Of a stretch of 64,000 nucleotides of DNA, positions 49,001 to 55,753 are shown piece by piece. Below the pieces are notes generated by a model that did no database searches, had not been told where the DNA came from, and worked only from the letters and a program-made list of their open reading frames with translations. Positions within the stretch are counted from its first letter, which is position 1, and every line of letters begins with the position of its first letter. The DNA is from Xanthomonas arboricola pv. guizotiae (GTDB lineage Bacteria > Pseudomonadota > Gammaproteobacteria > Xanthomonadales > Xanthomonadaceae), in the NCBI RefSeq assembly GCF_002940205.1, contig NZ_MDSK01000011.1, forward strand, positions 62,001 to 126,000. Direction: 5' to 3'. The translations under genes were made by a program, and so were the position numbers.

Positions 49001-50190
49001 GGCGCGACGCGGGCAAGCCCGAAGAGGGCAGCATCGCGATCCGTCTGCGCCGCGAAGGCTCGGAAATCGTGCTGGAAGTGGCCGACGACGGCGCCGGGCT
49101 GGACCGCGAGGCGATCCGTCGCCGCGGCGAGCAGCGCGGCCTGATCGAACCCGGCCAGGAGCTCAGCGAGGCCGAACTGGATGGGCTGATCTTCGCCTCC
49201 GGTTTCAGCACCTCCGAGCAGGTCAGCCAGCTGGCCGGCCGTGGCGTGGGCATGGACGTGGTGCGCAACGAAGTGCGTCAGCTCGGCGGCTCGGTGGACA
49301 TCCACTCGGTGCGCGGCCAGGGCGTCACCTTCACCCTGCGCCTGCCGCAGACGCTGGCGGTCACCCAGGCGGTATTCGTGCGCATTGGCGACACCACCTT
49401 CGCGGTGCCGGTGGCGTCGGTCAGCGGTATCGGCCGCATCTCGCGCAGCCGCTACGAGTCGGGCGAGGGCGGTTACCACTACGCCGGCGAAGAGTACGTG
49501 CTGCACGATCTCGGCTCGCTGGTCGGCCAGGCCGCCGCGCGCGCCGATGGTCAGGCGCAGGTGCCGTTGCTGCTGGTGCGTGCGGGCGACCTGCGCGCAG
49601 CAGTGGCGATCGATCAGGTGCTGGGCAACCGCGAAATCGTGGTCAAGCCGGTGGGCCTGCAGATCGCCTCGGTGCCGGGCATCTACGGCGCCACCATCAC
49701 CGGCGATGGCCGCGTGGTGGTGATCCTGGACGTGGCCCCGCTGGTGCGCCGCTATCTCAGCCAACCGGCGCGTCCGGCGCTGGAAACGCAGACCGAAGCG
49801 CAGCGTCAGGTGCCGTTGGTGATGGTGGTGGACGACTCGCTGACCATGCGCAAGGTCACCAGCCGCGTGCTGGAACGTCACAACCTGGACGTCACCACCG
49901 CACGCGACGGTGTCGAGGCGCTGGAACTGCTCGAAGAGCGCGTGCCCGACCTGATGCTGCTGGATATCGAAATGCCGCGTATGGACGGCTACGAACTGGC
50001 GACCGCGATGCGCGCCGACCCGCGCTTCAAGGCGGTGCCGATCGTGATGATCACCTCGCGCAGCGGCGAGAAGCATCGCCAGCGCGCCTTCGAGATCGGC
50101 GTGCAGCGGTACCTGGGCAAGCCTTACCAAGAGTTGGATCTGATGCGAAACGTGTATGACCTGCTGGGGATCGCCCGTGTCCGAGACTAA
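43027..50190 (+). CDS. chpA: Chemotaxis hybrid histidine kinase ChpA (PilL type)
   Basis: ChpA is the kinase of the Pil/Chp system, 2387 residues. Hpt-like modules carry candidate phosphorylatable His at H52 (weak), H785 (FHTLKGSGRL), H944 (VHTMSGAFA) and H1663 (LHTLKGGARM). A second N-terminal helical module lacks the His. Residues about 1080-1610 form a very acidic, repetitive Ala/Glu/Asp/His linker. The CheA core follows, with dimerisation (LLDRLVNHAGEVAIYRSRL) and the ATPase boxes N (LEHMLRNSVAHGLE), G1 (ADDGAGLD) and G2 (GRGVGMDVVRNE). A CheW domain and a C-terminal receiver (D2313 in MLLDIEMPR) complete it. It is larger than most CheA hybrids. Confidence 0.94.
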   Translation: MSALRDAMSHAALGWVKPELDETLRQARNEIEYFAEEPSDTSRMRFCAGYLHQVQGTLRMVELYAPAMVAEELELLAQAVQAGEVADRDEACAMLMRGTVLLPDYLERLQNGHRDIPIVLLPLLNEIRATRGQPGLNESVLFAFDPQAGVATEAELDHARGSLSGRNRELLDTVGNAVKEELLRVKDALDLHLRTGGEIAELQTQVKDLGSVADTLGMMGLGVARNVVVQQRDALARVVEGQVQMDEGVLLDIAGALLYVDASLDDQVASLGADVGDGNEAGNSATSSEVRRTVDVLAQEAIANFGAAREHFVAFIETNWDHARLAEVPHLLGEVGGALRILELPQAADYLEGVRRYVDLELIGKQRVPSGRQLDTLADAMASLEYYLEALRERRPGREEILDITRNSLETLRYWPLPSGQPSDLPVGADQPGSLAEPQPVVAPPLQRADTPQADNDAAPVPSLEWANETVVEAPFAASVVHDTGAAATDTVFSFDPVAAEESVSGQAHVPLTVAPLDLSDDGAQAPGDWQLETTEHAAPIATSVFDPVSAEQDGSVSADAAQVSYTVDLSALEQDDNATPALAEPAPLQIEQIELPGDAEQTEAPLDFIAQAQTRRAQTSLEDAFSPPPLPPVAPQQRDDPFVDSAPEPPPAPADAAAEQSAPRVQQAVVSEFELDAASTAFLAELDAAAAQFDVQRPQAAQTGDTEAQVAKAAPEPTVSEPAQAGADAGIFGGFGDSDIDDDIRDVFLEEFDEELVNLGQLLPVWRAAPHSQDNLRPIRRVFHTLKGSGRLVGAQALGEFSWKIESMLNRVLDNSRPASPAVVAMVELAYEVLPQFNAALRDQGRISADLPDIQAVAERVAAGEEVYYVAVPATPVAADVAFVPATAGVFAATGGTPASVDSVLREILEAEVATHLETVNAWLQASQAGPQLASEALLRAVHTMSGAFAMTDVPEITLVTTPAESYVKRLLAASLLPSQEGIDAIAATAAAIATTVTALRADAPLIPSFAPLSEHLRALVETLPEAQWPPQAFLDELEDLDAPGEMAVSSESAVELTGAQDLSRYLDASILPADASDHSAPAHVADDAGDADAHADADADAAIAVDELAEAEAEDTSALALDAPAPHEQTQTADVAALEQEQVADSVEAAQAPAGDAVASDAGAEQLAEASHGDAAQHQHEAEAESPGVDGHDTPADEPVVDADAWDATGLQQAGSHDAAAHEQSSDLPQAGGHLAVDELSDAEAALGDAQTLAAPEAGEIAAERADAEQASPGEPAAVHDRHDQRGGDASAQDADAASTDEAPVETIEALEAVHAQAQHAQLPADEAAQHGDVALSHDADAQFGDQLQDTAPVGEQSPSEEHALSGEQVHLQEPAHADEAAQSEAHVDSGEQEHLNAHAHADEVEHVAEAERAAEAEQTPAAEYAEAEQATEAEQTADVEQAADAEHAADLQQAAEALPEHTIESVQAFEMAQVADRVEETGDPQSEIAPELQSDVVADAEADSRADAEVHAQHPDADATLDAIDATSVEHPEQVEYTEQVEYPEHAELVGHTEHAELVGHTEHADQVGQADSASEHEDVAAVAFSAPVEDAAAADSAASDVGAAFDTGPLNFDQLDGELVDIFVEEGRDLLDHCDGLIARMREVPEDREVLNGLQRDLHTLKGGARMAGINAIGDLGHAIESLLEAVAANRTDIDRDDVRLFERGFDRLHQLLTRTGMHRAVAMPSDLVEAFETRTRGRNAAEPSDADVRAIAKASVEPAPLSAPIPVDGQVEEELLPRAQQEQVRVRADLLDRLVNHAGEVAIYRSRLEQQMGAFRGAMGELDRTNARLRDQLRRLDLETEAQIVARYQREQDQGDRTFDPLELDRFSTLQQLSRALNESAADLGGLQGVLEDLSRQYDGLLQQQSRVSSELQDGLMRARMVPFDGLVPRLRRVVRQAASDTGKQVHLLLEGTQGELDRNVLDRMVAPLEHMLRNSVAHGLEAPEQRRDAGKPEEGSIAIRLRREGSEIVLEVADDGAGLDREAIRRRGEQRGLIEPGQELSEAELDGLIFASGFSTSEQVSQLAGRGVGMDVVRNEVRQLGGSVDIHSVRGQGVTFTLRLPQTLAVTQAVFVRIGDTTFAVPVASVSGIGRISRSRYESGEGGYHYAGEEYVLHDLGSLVGQAAARADGQAQVPLLLVRAGDLRAAVAIDQVLGNREIVVKPVGLQIASVPGIYGATITGDGRVVVILDVAPLVRRYLSQPARPALETQTEAQRQVPLVMVVDDSLTMRKVTSRVLERHNLDVTTARDGVEALELLEERVPDLMLLDIEMPRMDGYELATAMRADPRFKAVPIVMITSRSGEKHRQRAFEIGVQRYLGKPYQELDLMRNVYDLLGIARVRD
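46261..47860 (+). repeat. Acidic low-complexity region within chpA
   Basis: About 530 codons between the Hpt2 module and the C-terminal Hpt are built from imperfect short repeats rich in Ala, Glu, Asp, Gln and His. Nucleotides 47671-47741 hold two perfect 27-base copies of CACGCCGAACTAGTCGGACA-plus-CACCGAA (protein HAELVGHTE) and a partial third. Base and codon usage (for example CTA) differ from the flanks. No coherent fold is predicted, so the region is probably a flexible tether. Confidence 0.8.
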
Positions 50191-51385
50191 TGGCGCAATG
50201 GGAACTCCGGTCGCCCTGCTGGGCCGTCCCGGACAGGCGCGCGAGCGCCTGCGCGAAGCGCTCGGCCTGGCCGGCGCCCACGTCGTGCTGGAAGACGAGC
50301 CCTGCGCAGTCGATGTGCAGATGTTGCGCGATGCCGAGCCGGTGGCGGTGCTGGTCGCGCTGGAGCCGTCGATCGAAGACGCGCTCGAAGCGCTGGAGCC
50401 GGCCTTCAACATGCCCGGCGTCACGGTGATCTTCGACGAAGCCGAGCTGACCGTGCGCCGCGAGGGCTGGGAAGCGCAGCGCTGGGTGCGCCATCTGGCC
50501 GCCAAGCTGCATGGCCATGCCGACGTGTTGCCGCCCGGCACCGAAAGCGAGCCGTCGCTGCAGCCCGAGCCGGGCCTGGCGCTGGCGCCGCCGCAGCATT
50601 CGGACCTGCAACTGGACCAGCATCTGGAAGCGGCCGCGCATGCCTTCGAAAGCGTGCCCGGTGATGGCTTGTTCACTCACGCCCCCGAGCACGCCGAGAC
50701 ATCGGCCGGTGCCGACACAGCCGGCCAGACGCTGGGCGATTCCAGCACCTGGGGCCTGGTGGATGAGGTCACCGTGGTGGTGCGTCCGCGCACCGAATTG
50801 AACATGGACGCGTTGTCGACCGGCGGCTTGTCGCTGGTGGATCTGGAGCACAGCGGCGAGGTCACAGGTGCTGTGCTGGTGATGGCCGGGATCGGCGGGC
50901 CGGATGCGATCCGTCGCCTGCTGGCCGCATTGCCGCCGGAATTTCCGCGTGCCGTCCTGGTGCGCATGACGCTCGATGGTGGCCAGTACGGCAACCTGGT
51001 GCGGCAGATGGGGCGTGTGTCCGCGCTGCCGGTGGAGCTGGGTGAAGCCGGGCAGACCGTCGCGCCGGGCAAGGTCTATGTGTTGTCCGACGAGATCGGC
51101 CTGCAGCAGCACGCCGGCGCACTGGCCTTCGTGGCGCAGAGCGATCCGGCCGGGTTGATCGCTGCCTTGCCGCCGGCCGACAGCGCCGTGCTGATGCTCA
51201 GCGGTGCCAACGAAGCATTGGTGGAGGCCTCGCTGGCGCTGGCCGAGCAGGGCGCCTGGCTGGCGGGTCAGTCCGCCGACGGCTGCTACGACCCGGCTGC
51301 GGCAGCGCGGCTGGCGCGACAAGGTATTTTGACCGGCGACCCCGCGCAGTTGGCGCAGGCGTTGGCACAGCGTTGGCCGGCGTAA
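50177..51385 (+). CDS. CheB-like protein with degenerate methylesterase site (ChpB homologue)
   Basis: The product has 402 residues from GTG 50177 (VSETNGAMG), overlapping the chpA end. The N-terminal half is poorly conserved. The C-terminal half aligns with the CheB methylesterase fold: AVLVMAGIGGPDAIRRLLAALPPEFPRAVLVRMTLDG and VLMLSGANEALVEASLALAEQGAWLAGQSA. The catalytic Ser, His and Asp positions are Gly238, Met264 and Ala347, so the hydrolase is predicted inactive. It may still bind ChpA or PilJ as a structural adaptor. It is positioned as ChpB in Pseudomonas Pil/Chp clusters. Confidence 0.85.
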   Translation: MSETNGAMGTPVALLGRPGQARERLREALGLAGAHVVLEDEPCAVDVQMLRDAEPVAVLVALEPSIEDALEALEPAFNMPGVTVIFDEAELTVRREGWEAQRWVRHLAAKLHGHADVLPPGTESEPSLQPEPGLALAPPQHSDLQLDQHLEAAAHAFESVPGDGLFTHAPEHAETSAGADTAGQTLGDSSTWGLVDEVTVVVRPRTELNMDALSTGGLSLVDLEHSGEVTGAVLVMAGIGGPDAIRRLLAALPPEFPRAVLVRMTLDGGQYGNLVRQMGRVSALPVELGEAGQTVAPGKVYVLSDEIGLQQHAGALAFVAQSDPAGLIAALPPADSAVLMLSGANEALVEASLALAEQGAWLAGQSADGCYDPAAAARLARQGILTGDPAQLAQALAQRWPA

Positions 51386-51418
51386 GTCGGGCGCTCCCTC
51401 TCAGATCGGAACAGTGCG

Positions 51419-51898
51419 ATGAGCTACGCCAATAACGACGAAATCCGCGGCGTCCTGATTCAGGCGGGCAACGAGCGCGTGCTGCTGCCCAACGCGACGG
51501 TGGCCGAGGTGATGTCGCGCGTGGCGGTCGAAGCGCTGCCGGACATGCCGCGCTGGGTGGTCGGGCGCATCGACTGGTACGGCTGGAAGGTGCCGCTGTT
51601 GTCGTTCGCACGCCTCAGCGGCCTGGGCGACGAGCCTACCGCGCTCAACAACAAGGTCATCGTGCTGAAGGCGCTGGGCGGCAATCCCGCACTGCCGTAC
51701 TTCGCCCTGCTGACGGCCTCGTTCCCGCAGCTGATCTCGGTGCCGCGCGACGGACTGCTGGCCGACGCGTCGGAAGACGCGTTGCCGGAAGGCGTGCACA
51801 TGCGCGTGCTGCTCGGCGAGCAGAGCGCGCTGCTGCCGAACCTGGATGCCATCGAGTGGCAGGTGGCGCAGGCGCTTGCAGCGGCCGACGCCGCCTGA
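51419..51898 (+). CDS. chpC: CheW-like protein ChpC
   Basis: The 159-residue protein has a CheW fold: IRGVLIQAGNERVLLPNATVAEVM, WVVGRIDWYGWKVPLLSFARLSGL and LNNKVIVLKALGG. In Pseudomonas ChpC is a second coupling protein of the Pil/Chp system. It is the last gene of the operon, 33 bases after the degenerate chpB-like gene. The ribosome binding site is TCGGA before ATG 51419. Confidence 0.9.
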   Translation: MSYANNDEIRGVLIQAGNERVLLPNATVAEVMSRVAVEALPDMPRWVVGRIDWYGWKVPLLSFARLSGLGDEPTALNNKVIVLKALGGNPALPYFALLTASFPQLISVPRDGLLADASEDALPEGVHMRVLLGEQSALLPNLDAIEWQVAQALAAADAA

Positions 51899-51977
51899 GG
51901 GCGGCTGACCCGGTTTCTGCTTTAGCCGTGTCTCACGCAGGCGGCTATGTACAACAACGCAGTGATGGAGGCAGGCA

Positions 51978-52568
51978 ATGAGCTTGCCGGCATTTTTGCC
52001 GCGGCGGCATGCCGACGGTGTGCTGCTCTGCGACCTTGCCAGCGTCGACCCTGCGGCTGTCGCCGACTATCACGCGCGCAACCGCACGCATCTGGCCAAT
52101 GCGATGCCGCTGCGACCGGAGGCGTTCTACACCGCAGACGGCTGGCGGCGGCTCTGCATCGCCTATCGCACTTCGGTTCCTGGCGAGCGCGAACTGCAGC
52201 TGGTGTTGGTCGCGGCGCAGCAGGTGATTGGTACGGTAGGGTTTACCCAGATCCAGCGCGGTGCGTTTCAAGCCTGCCATCTTGGCTATGGTCTGGATGC
52301 CGCGGCACAAGGGCGTGGCCTGATGCATTGGGCTGCCACGCAGGGCATCGCGTTCGTGTTCGGTCCGTTGGGTCTGCACCGGGTGATGGCGCAGTACGTG
52401 CCGGAGAATGTGCGCAGCGCACAGGTCCTGGCGCGGCTGGGCTTCCAGATCGAAGGCCGCGCACGGCGTTACCTGCAGTTGAATGGCGTGTGGCGCGACC
52501 ACGTGCTGAGCAGCCTGTTGCGCGAGGACGGCGAGACTGGCGAGAACGGTGAGGTGGCCGAAGGCTGA
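51978..52568 (+). CDS. GNAT acetyltransferase, RimJ-like
   Basis: The 196-residue protein is of the ribosomal-protein-alanine N-acetyltransferase type. The acetyl-CoA P-loop equivalent is LGYGLDAAAQGRGLMHWA, followed by GLHRVMAQYVPENVRSAQVLARLGFQIEGRARRYL. The N terminus shows FLPRRHADGVLLCDLASVDPAAV. It could acetylate a ribosomal protein or another amino terminus. It follows chpC with 79 bases between, and it is not part of the pilus operon by function. Confidence 0.88.
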   Translation: MSLPAFLPRRHADGVLLCDLASVDPAAVADYHARNRTHLANAMPLRPEAFYTADGWRRLCIAYRTSVPGERELQLVLVAAQQVIGTVGFTQIQRGAFQACHLGYGLDAAAQGRGLMHWAATQGIAFVFGPLGLHRVMAQYVPENVRSAQVLARLGFQIEGRARRYLQLNGVWRDHVLSSLLREDGETGENGEVAEG

Positions 52569-53207
52569 TTGGTGCAGTGAAGGCCGGCGGTTGTTGACGT
52601 CTGTGCTGTTATTGGTCATTGCACACTGCTGGCGAGCATTGATGCCTGGAGTCGCGTTGCACCAAGCGTCGATGCCGGGATGGCGCGGGGAGGGCGCACT
52701 TCGTGAATCTGCCTTGGCCGGGACTTTGGTGGACTGCGCGCGATGATCCGCCCATTCAACGGCCAAGCGCGCCGATGAGCTGCTGTACTCGATGGAGTGA
52801 GTTGGCACCGACACCAACGCCGGAGGCGCACGCGCACCGATGCGCTGTGAGCCTGAAGGTGGAACGCTTGTACGCGGATGCGCTGGGCTTAGGCTACTGC
52901 CGCCTGCCGCCTGCCGCCTGCCGCCTGCCGCCCGCATGCCCGCAGCAAGTCGCTGCAATCTCGGCTGTCGTGACCGAACCTCTGCGCAACAGCGAACGGC
53001 TCGGGTCGAATACATCGGTGCGGGCGGTGCCCCCACGCTTTGCTCTTGCGGTGGCACGGGTAAACAGTTGCTGCCCAACGGCTGCGGTTGGCCTTCAACT
53101 CCAGGCAGCATCCACAGCCATTTCGCGATTGGTCCATGCCAATTCCGGGCAGAGGGTTGTGCCTGCCTGCCTGGCTGGCGGCTGAAACCCAGCTGCAGGC
53201 GCCGGGC
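52569..53207. other. Gene-poor region
   Basis: This is about 640 bases between the acetyltransferase and the stop of a minus-strand gene, which ends at 53208. It contains a short tandem repeat (52897-52931) and GC-rich DNA with no frame I can support. A minus-strand frame at 52889-53137 reads MDQSRNGCGCCLELKANRSR and onwards; its Cys/Arg-rich composition looks degenerate, possibly a small repeated family in Xanthomonas, but I do not annotate it. Confidence 0.5.
52897..52931. repeat. 7-bp tandem repeat
   Basis: Five perfect head-to-tail copies of CTGCCGC, followed by a degenerate CCGC. It has the same 7-base period as the array at 27161 but a different unit. It lies in non-coding DNA. Confidence 0.9.
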
Positions 53208-55154
53208 TCAATCGGTGCTCACGGTGACCTGCACCTCGATGCGCAGGCGATCAGCCGGTAGCTGCGTGTTGGGCGCGATCTCGATCTGCGTGGACCAGCC
53301 GCGATCGCGGCAGATGGTACGCAGCTGGTCCACCCAACGCCTGACGTCAGGTGCATCCGGTGTGGCGGCTTCGAGATGCAGCCTGGTCGGCGCGCGATGG
53401 CCCGCGCGCAGATGGCGACCGATCCAGTCGCCTGGAGCGCTCGACAGCGGCAGCAACTGCGCTGCCGCAGCAGACGCAGCGCGCTGCTGTGCGGTGTCGG
53501 ATGTCGCAAGCCTGCTGGCCGAGATCGGTTGTGACGCCGGTGCCGCTGCTGCTTCGCCCGACATTGCTGCAGCGTCGTCTGCCTGCCGTCGCTGCGCCGC
53601 GGGGGCTTTTAGTGGCGCCGTTTTCGGCGGAGTGCGCGATAGCAGCCCGGAAGGCTGAGTGGCTGGGGTGGCGCTGTCAGCCGGGATGAAGGGTGTCGGC
53701 TTGCCGGCTTCGGCGAGTGATCGCTGCTGGGTGTCGATTGCTAACAGGGGGGCGCCGGGCACGTGTGCCGAGGGAGCGGGCGCTACCTTCGGCCGCTCTT
53801 GCGTGGTCTGCTGCGCGCTGCCGTTGGCAATCGCGACGGATTCCCGTTCGGCAGAGAGGGTCTGCGTGGCGTCGACGTCTGCGTTGGCAATCGCTGCCAT
53901 CGGGGCTGCAGGCATCGGTGGTGCCGGTGCAGCAACCATTGGTTCCGGCAAGGCTGCAGCCGGCGCGGGCGGTGCCGGTGGAGCGGGCGAGGCAGACGGC
54001 GCTGGACTCGGGGGAGCTGCGAATGCGGCTGAGGGCTTTGCCGATACGGGTGGTGGCATGGATGCCAATGGTGTCGGCACCGGCGAGCGTTTTGCGACCA
54101 AGTCGCCTTCGAATGCAGATCCAGAGTCAGATTTGGCCGGGCTTGCTGGCATCGGCGCAGCCTGCGATTCATTGGGCTGGTCTGCAGGCTCCTGGACGGC
54201 GACGCGTGCCGCCTCCATGGGTGGCGCGGGCAGCGGTGCGGTGGCCTGCCAGTGCAGCCCGACACCCACGGCCAGGGTGACCGAGGCGGCCAGCGCCAGC
54301 GCCGGCATCCAGCGTTGCCGGCGCGCGCGCCGCGCCGCCGGTGTTGCCGCATGCAGCGCATCGGCTGCTGCCGCAGCGTCGGGCGTTGTTGCGTTGGTCG
54401 TCACTTCGGCCGTTGCCATGGCCTGTGCCACGCTCTGCGTGGAATCGCCCGCTGCAGGACCGGACACCTCAGCATTCGCAGCCTGCGCAGCTGGCTGACT
54501 GTCATCGGCCGACGCAGCCGCTTCAGCGCCGTCGTGCCGATACCGTGCATCGCCATCGGTGAAGTCGCTGCCGGTGGCCGGCGGTAGCTGTTGCAGCCAT
54601 GCACGCGTCGCGTCCTGCACGGGTGCGCCCAGTGCCTGCGCCGCATCCTCGCCGGCACCGAGGCGCCCCTGGATGGCGGCGCGCCGTGCGGCCTGGGACA
54701 GGTCGGCCTGCGCGGCTGCAGCAGCAAACACCGCAGCCATCGATGATGGTGGTTCGAACTGCTGCGCCGTTGTGTTGCGCGAGCCGTCAGCCGGCGTTGC
54801 GGTGGAGGGGCTGTCAGCCTGCGCAGCCGATGCGAAAAACGGGGCATCCATCGATGCGGGCGGCTCGAATTGCGCGGTCTCTTGCATGGCCGCATCGCGC
54901 GCGCCTTCTGCCGGCGGCGCGGCCTGCGTCTGCTCGGATTGCGCAGCCAACGCGAAAGCTGCCGCGTCCATCGACGCGAGTGGTTCGCGTTGTTCCGCGT
55001 CTTGCGCAGCGGTGTTGCGTGCGCGCTCGGCCTGCTGCGCGGCCTGTGCAAACCAGGCATCCATGCGCGCAGGCGGCAGATAGCCTGGCTGGGCCTGCAA
55101 CAGTGCAGCCAGGCCGTCGTCGCCAGCGAGGAAGCGTTCGAAGGCCGCGTTCAT
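53208..55154 (-). CDS. Repeat-containing membrane protein, putative anti-sigma factor
   Basis: The protein has 648 residues and one TM at about 283-301 (WMPALALAASVTLAVGVGL). The cytoplasmic N-terminal 280 residues include four imperfect repeats of about 38 residues starting MDAWFAQAAQQ, MDAAAFALAAQ, MDAPFFASAAQ and MAAVFAAAAAQ. The periplasmic part is Ala/Pro-rich and ends in a small folded domain (WIGRHLRAGHRAP; VRRWVDQLRTICRDRGWS; LRIEVQVTVS). The start codon overlaps the stop of the upstream sigma gene (ATGA). An anti-sigma role is suggested by operon position and the cytoplasmic-TM-periplasmic layout. No conserved zinc anti-sigma motif is seen, so this is inference. Confidence 0.7.
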   Translation of the reverse strand: MNAAFERFLAGDDGLAALLQAQPGYLPPARMDAWFAQAAQQAERARNTAAQDAEQREPLASMDAAAFALAAQSEQTQAAPPAEGARDAAMQETAQFEPPASMDAPFFASAAQADSPSTATPADGSRNTTAQQFEPPSSMAAVFAAAAAQADLSQAARRAAIQGRLGAGEDAAQALGAPVQDATRAWLQQLPPATGSDFTDGDARYRHDGAEAAASADDSQPAAQAANAEVSGPAAGDSTQSVAQAMATAEVTTNATTPDAAAAADALHAATPAARRARRQRWMPALALAASVTLAVGVGLHWQATAPLPAPPMEAARVAVQEPADQPNESQAAPMPASPAKSDSGSAFEGDLVAKRSPVPTPLASMPPPVSAKPSAAFAAPPSPAPSASPAPPAPPAPAAALPEPMVAAPAPPMPAAPMAAIANADVDATQTLSAERESVAIANGSAQQTTQERPKVAPAPSAHVPGAPLLAIDTQQRSLAEAGKPTPFIPADSATPATQPSGLLSRTPPKTAPLKAPAAQRRQADDAAAMSGEAAAAPASQPISASRLATSDTAQQRAASAAAAQLLPLSSAPGDWIGRHLRAGHRAPTRLHLEAATPDAPDVRRWVDQLRTICRDRGWSTQIEIAPNTQLPADRLRIEVQVTVSTD

Positions 55155-55753
55155 TGCACCGCGTCCAGGCTCAGGCGCAGTTTGGCGAAGGCGTAGCGCA
55201 GCCGGCTCTTGACCGTCTCGAAGCCGTCGCCCACCACCTGTGCGATGTCTTCCACCGCCAGCCCGACGAAGAAGCGCAATACCACCACTTCGCGTTGCGC
55301 ATCGGGCAGGGCCATGACGGCTGCGCGCACGCGCTGTTGCTGCTGTCCCAGCATGGCCAGTTGCTCGGTGGACAGGTCATCGTCGGGCAGCTGCAGATGA
55401 GGGTCTTCCAGCGGCACCGAGGTGGCGACGTAGGCGCTGCGCCGCGTGTCGAGCCAGGCATTGCGCGCGATCTGGAACAGGAAACTGGTGAAGGCGGCCT
55501 GCCCGGGGCGATAGTCGCTGCAGCGGGTCATCAGCTTGACCCAGGTTTTCTGCGCAAGGTCTTCGGCCTCGCTCAGATTGCCTTCGCACTGCCAGGCCAG
55601 GAAGTTGAACAGGGCGCGGTTATGGCGCTTGAACAACTCGGTGGCCGGTTGTTCGACAAACCCATTGGCGACGAGGAGCATGAGCTCCTCGTCGGGCAGC
55701 GGCGCAAGATCGGCTGGATGCATGCGCGCAGTATAAGCAACCGCCGTGTGCAT
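55151..55753 (-). CDS. ECF-type RNA polymerase sigma factor
   Basis: The product has 200 residues from 55753, where ATG overlaps the vWA gene stop (TGATG). Met at 55723 (MHPADLAP) is an alternative. Region 2 shows LFNFLAWQCEGNLSEAEDLAQKTWVKLM. Region 4 shows LPDAQREVVVLRFFVGLAVEDIAQVVG and VKSRLRYAFAKLRLSL as the -35-reading helix-turn-helix. It lacks the extra sigma-70 regions, so it belongs to the ECF group. It is the middle gene of a coupled trio (vWA lipoprotein, sigma, membrane protein). Its target promoter cannot be read from this window. Confidence 0.9.
   Translation of the reverse strand: MHTAVAYTARMHPADLAPLPDEELMLLVANGFVEQPATELFKRHNRALFNFLAWQCEGNLSEAEDLAQKTWVKLMTRCSDYRPGQAAFTSFLFQIARNAWLDTRRSAYVATSVPLEDPHLQLPDDDLSTEQLAMLGQQQQRVRAAVMALPDAQREVVVLRFFVGLAVEDIAQVVGDGFETVKSRLRYAFAKLRLSLDAVQ

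Noticed and set aside
52889..53137. Cys/Arg-rich minus-strand frame of 82 codons
   Set aside because: It has no ribosome binding site and no domain, and runs into the tandem repeat.
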